Shown here one piece after another: positions 61,841 through 64,000 of a DNA stretch of 64,000 nucleotides; positions within the stretch are counted from its first letter, which is position 1; each line of letters opens with the position of its first letter. The stretch comes from Polyangiaceae bacterium (lineage in GTDB: Bacteria > Myxococcota_A > Polyangia > Polyangiales > Polyangiaceae): assembly GCA_025936115.1 (NCBI GenBank), contig JAICTZ010000011.1, positions 1 to 64,000 of the forward strand, given 5' to 3'. Under the pieces are notes generated by a model. It was given only the letters and a program-made list of their open reading frames with translations, had not been told where the DNA came from and made no database searches. Both the position numbers and the translations under genes were made by a program.

Positions 61841-62932
61841 CTACCCCTCCGGACGGAATAAGACCTCTACGTTGGTGCCGTCGTCGCGCGAGACGCGTAC
61901 CGTTGCGCCGAGCTGTTCGGCAAAGGCGCGTACCAGGCGAAAGCCGAGTGAGCCGTTGACGTTGTCGTCGTGATCCTCCGCGAGCCCGACGCCGTCGTCG
62001 GCGACGCCGAGCAGCAGCATTTCAGGGGCTTCACGGCGCAGGGTGACGCGCACGATGCCGCGCCGGCCTTCGGGGAACGCGTGCTTGAGCGCGTTCGTCA
62101 AAAGCTCGTTCAAGATGAGCCCGCACGGAATCGCGCGATCGACGGGCAGCGTGATGTCTTCTTCGACGAAGAGCTCGAGGCCGATCGAGCTGCCCGGCGC
62201 GCCGCCCGCGCGCAAGAGGTTCGCGGCGAGCCCCCGCACGTTGCGCGAGAGCGGTAGGCGCGCGAGGTTCTCCGACTGGTACATGTATTCGTGGATCAGC
62301 GCGATGGTTTGCACGCGGCTCTGACACTCGGCGAGCGCTTCGGCCGACGCGGCGTCGACCAAGCGGCGCGCCTGCATGCTGAGCACGCTCGAGATCAGCT
62401 GCAGATCGTTTTTGACGCGATGGTGCACTTCGCGCAGCAAGACTTCACGCTCGCGCGCGATGGCGGTGCGCTCCCGCACGCGGTCCTCGAGCTCGAGGTT
62501 CAGCTTGCCGAGCGCGTCGCGCGCGAGGCGTTGTTCGGTGATGTCCGTGCAGGAGCCGATGAAGCCGGCGAAGCTGCCGTCGGGTTCGAAACGGGGAGCG
62601 CCTTGGTCATAGACCCAGCGGTACTCGCCGTCGGCGCGCAGCAGGCGATATTCCATCGAGAAGGGGACGCGCGCGACGAACGACTCCAGGTAAAGTGTCA
62701 TGCAGTGCTGGAAGTCTTCGGGGTGCACGCCGGCGGCCCAGCCGCTGCCGAGCTCTCGTTCGAGAGGTTTGCCGGTGAACTCGAGCCAGCGCTGGTTGAA
62801 GAAGGTGCAGAGACCGTCGCTGCCGGCCATCCAAAGCAGCACGGGCGCGTGATCGGCCATCGCGCGAAAGCGACGTTCGAGCTCGATTTCGCTCTGCTCG
62901 CGCGTGAAGTGTAGCGTTGGATTCGTGGTCAC
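61841..62932 (-). CDS. PAS-domain HWE/HisKA_2 sensor histidine kinase
   Basis: This 363-residue soluble kinase has one PAS/PAC domain (residues 16-140, with LLWMAGSDGLCTFFNQRWLEFTG). A helix then leads to the HisKA_2 motif REVHHRVKNDLQL with His170/171. The HATPase is of HWE type (LNELLTNALKHAF, ADDGVGL, GFRLVRAFAEQLGA). The start is GTG 62932, which overlaps the stop of the monooxygenase beta-subunit gene (GTGA), so it is coupled to it. A longer open frame up to 63592 runs through the beta subunit and is not real. It may sense the substrate, the redox state or oxygen and signal to the hybrid kinase that follows. Confidence 0.92.
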   Translation of the reverse strand: MTTNPTLHFTREQSEIELERRFRAMADHAPVLLWMAGSDGLCTFFNQRWLEFTGKPLERELGSGWAAGVHPEDFQHCMTLYLESFVARVPFSMEYRLLRADGEYRWVYDQGAPRFEPDGSFAGFIGSCTDITEQRLARDALGKLNLELEDRVRERTAIAREREVLLREVHHRVKNDLQLISSVLSMQARRLVDAASAEALAECQSRVQTIALIHEYMYQSENLARLPLSRNVRGLAANLLRAGGAPGSSIGLELFVEEDITLPVDRAIPCGLILNELLTNALKHAFPEGRRGIVRVTLRREAPEMLLLGVADDGVGLAEDHDDNVNGSLGFRLVRAFAEQLGATVRVSRDDGTNVEVLFRPEG

Positions 62933-63900
62933 GCGTCGAGCTCCAAGCCGAGGCGACGCCAGCGTTTGGCGAGCTCGGCGTCGAGTGATTCGAGGACGGC
63001 AGAGTACGGCTCCGCGCGCTCGTCCCACCACGGGGCGAACGCTTCGAGCGCGCGGCGTACGGCGGGATAGCGCTCGCGCAGGACGCGCGTGACGAACGCG
63101 GCGTTCTCGGGCGAGTCCGTGACGAGCAAGCGCGCGATGGCGTCGGCGACGCTCTCGTGCCAGCGGCAATCCTCGTCGAGCGAGAAGAACACGCGGCAAA
63201 GCAGCGGATCGCGGCGTGCTTCCGCGAGGCGCCCAGCGCGGCGGACGAAGAACGCGTCGAAGGCGGGCTTGATCGCGAGCGTGAGCGCGACGAGCGCGGT
63301 TCCGAAGTCGTAGGTGACGAGCAGCTCTTCGATCACGCGCCGCAGCGGTTGCCATTCGGGCGCCTGTTGCCAATGCGCTTTGCCGTGGCCGAACCCGGGC
63401 ACGCGTCGCTCGAGCTGGCGCGAGCGGTAGGCGAAGCGTTGGATGCGTCTCATTTCGTCGGCGGCTTGGAAGGCGAAGACGGCGACGAGCTCGCTCGTGG
63501 GTGAGAGTTGCGCGAGGTACGCGCTCACCATTTGAAAGCCGTGGCACGGGTAGAGCAGCACCGGGAGCCAGCGTTCGAGCTCGGCGAGCCATGCGGGATC
63601 GAGCTTGTCGTCGTCGCCGCTCTCGTCGGCGGAACGCAAGAGGCCGTCGACGAAAGCTTCCTTTTCTCGGCCGAGGGCGACGTATTTCGAGTAGGTGGTT
63701 TCACGGGGATCCCGAAAGCGTTCGAGCGCCGTGAGCCTGAGCGCGCCGCCGGTTTGGTGCTCGCGATACCAGGCGCTGACGGGAGTTTCGACCTCGAAGC
63801 CCCGCTCGGGGTAGTAGAGGAGACGCGAGGTGCCGATTTCGTAGGGCGTGGGCACGCGCTTCTGCCCCTCGAGGTGCCAATACGTACGGCGCGCGTTCAT
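62929..63900 (-). CDS. Diiron monooxygenase hydroxylase beta subunit (toluene/isoprene monooxygenase TmoE family)
   Basis: This 323-residue beta subunit supports the alpha subunit that holds the diiron centre; it has no iron ligands itself. It opens TYWHLEGQKRVPTPYEIGTS, which is very typical of TmoE/IsoE-type proteins, then has ETPVSAWYREHQTG and a helical body with ALGREKEAFVDGLL and WLPVLLYPCHGFQM. The length is normal (about 325). ATG 63900 overlaps the upstream stop (ATGA), which fixes the start against ATG 63918. The upstream gene is the effector. The order effector then beta matches the D-E order of toluene-4- and isoprene monooxygenases. It hydroxylates an aromatic or alkene; the exact substrate is open. 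Confidence 0.9.
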   Translation of the reverse strand: MNARRTYWHLEGQKRVPTPYEIGTSRLLYYPERGFEVETPVSAWYREHQTGGALRLTALERFRDPRETTYSKYVALGREKEAFVDGLLRSADESGDDDKLDPAWLAELERWLPVLLYPCHGFQMVSAYLAQLSPTSELVAVFAFQAADEMRRIQRFAYRSRQLERRVPGFGHGKAHWQQAPEWQPLRRVIEELLVTYDFGTALVALTLAIKPAFDAFFVRRAGRLAEARRDPLLCRVFFSLDEDCRWHESVADAIARLLVTDSPENAAFVTRVLRERYPAVRRALEAFAPWWDERAEPYSAVLESLDAELAKRWRRLGLELDA

Positions 63901-64000
63901 GCTCCCTCGAAGCGCCATTCGACCCGATCTTCATGCATCGAAAGGCGACCCTGGAATGCCGGCATCACGAGCTCGAGATCGCGCGGCAGCGTGAAGTCAC
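63897..64000 (-). CDS. Monooxygenase effector protein (MmoB/DmpM/TmoD family), C-terminal part
   Basis: This gene runs off the window edge; only the last 33 codons are seen. They read PRDLELVMPAFQGRLSMHED and end VEWRFEGA with a TGA that overlaps the next ATG. The pattern of a strand, Gly, then D-x-V/I-x-W/F matches the end of cofactor-less effector proteins that tune the hydroxylase of diiron monooxygenases. The genes for the alpha and gamma subunits and the Rieske ferredoxin are expected further upstream, outside the window; the reductase (F in other systems) is not found downstream. Confidence 0.75.
   Translation of the reverse strand, partial: DFTLPRDLELVMPAFQGRLSMHEDRVEWRFEGA

Noticed and set aside
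61841-63592. Longer version of the HWE kinase starting at 63592
   Set aside because: The extra 220 codons are antisense-type low-complexity sequence in another frame through the monooxygenase beta subunit; GTG 62932 with GTGA coupling is the better start.

Overview
This window is very GC-rich, with strong third-position GC bias and long spurious open frames opposite nearly every gene. Its content points to a large-genome myxobacterium, probably order Polyangiales: two membrane-anchored Ser/Thr protein kinases, Gly/Ser/Thr-rich lipoproteins with appended carbohydrate-active domains, a giant cysteine-rich SpvB/RHS protein, PATAN-domain proteins and many sensor kinases. The taxonomic placement is an inference from gene style, not from a marker gene.

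Left third (0.1-16.8 kb, + strand). A Ser/Thr kinase is followed by a VapBC-type toxin-antitoxin pair with a palindrome over its start. Next is a double-length UvrA carrying four ATPase modules. After two intergenic palindromes come a GalU-like nucleotidyltransferase and a large GHMP sugar kinase fused to a UDPGP-type pyrophosphorylase. An RND efflux adaptor and pump follow, without an outer-membrane partner.

Centre (16.9-35.1 kb). A minus-strand operon encodes a membrane sensor-kinase-like protein without the phosphoacceptor histidine, an acetolactate-synthase-like TPP enzyme and two short citryl-CoA-lyase/citrate-synthase-like proteins. Two tandem LuxR-type paralogues of identical length diverge from it. 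Then comes a 3098-residue lipoprotein built as LamG-LamG-Cys-rich-SpvB-VCBS-RHS with a C-terminal JAMM-like domain. Two overlapping small lipoprotein genes follow and could encode immunity or accessory proteins.

Right-centre (35.1-53.3 kb). A minus-strand set encodes two globins, a PATAN-MinD/ParA ATPase and a LuxR regulator. Next are a Ser/Thr kinase coupled to an S46 dipeptidyl-peptidase, a CBM-like lipoprotein, and a TRAP transporter (TatT lipoprotein, DctP, fused DctQ-DctM). A DUF1993 protein, a membrane-anchored toroid-like protein, a family 1 pectate lyase and an acyltransferase follow.

Right end (53.3-64.0 kb). The stretch from 53.3 to 59.6 kb is a graveyard of gene remnants. It holds a ~136 bp direct repeat of a methyltransferase 3' end, broken glycosyltransferase/TPR, metalloprotease and amidase pieces, a second VapBC pair with its own palindrome, and fragments of IS110- and IS4-family transposases. 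The edge holds the end of a minus-strand operon for a toluene/isoprene-type diiron monooxygenase (effector, then beta subunit) coupled to a PAS-HWE sensor kinase and a REC-PAS-HK-REC hybrid kinase, a likely degradation module with built-in sensing. No tRNA, rRNA or CRISPR array was recognised.
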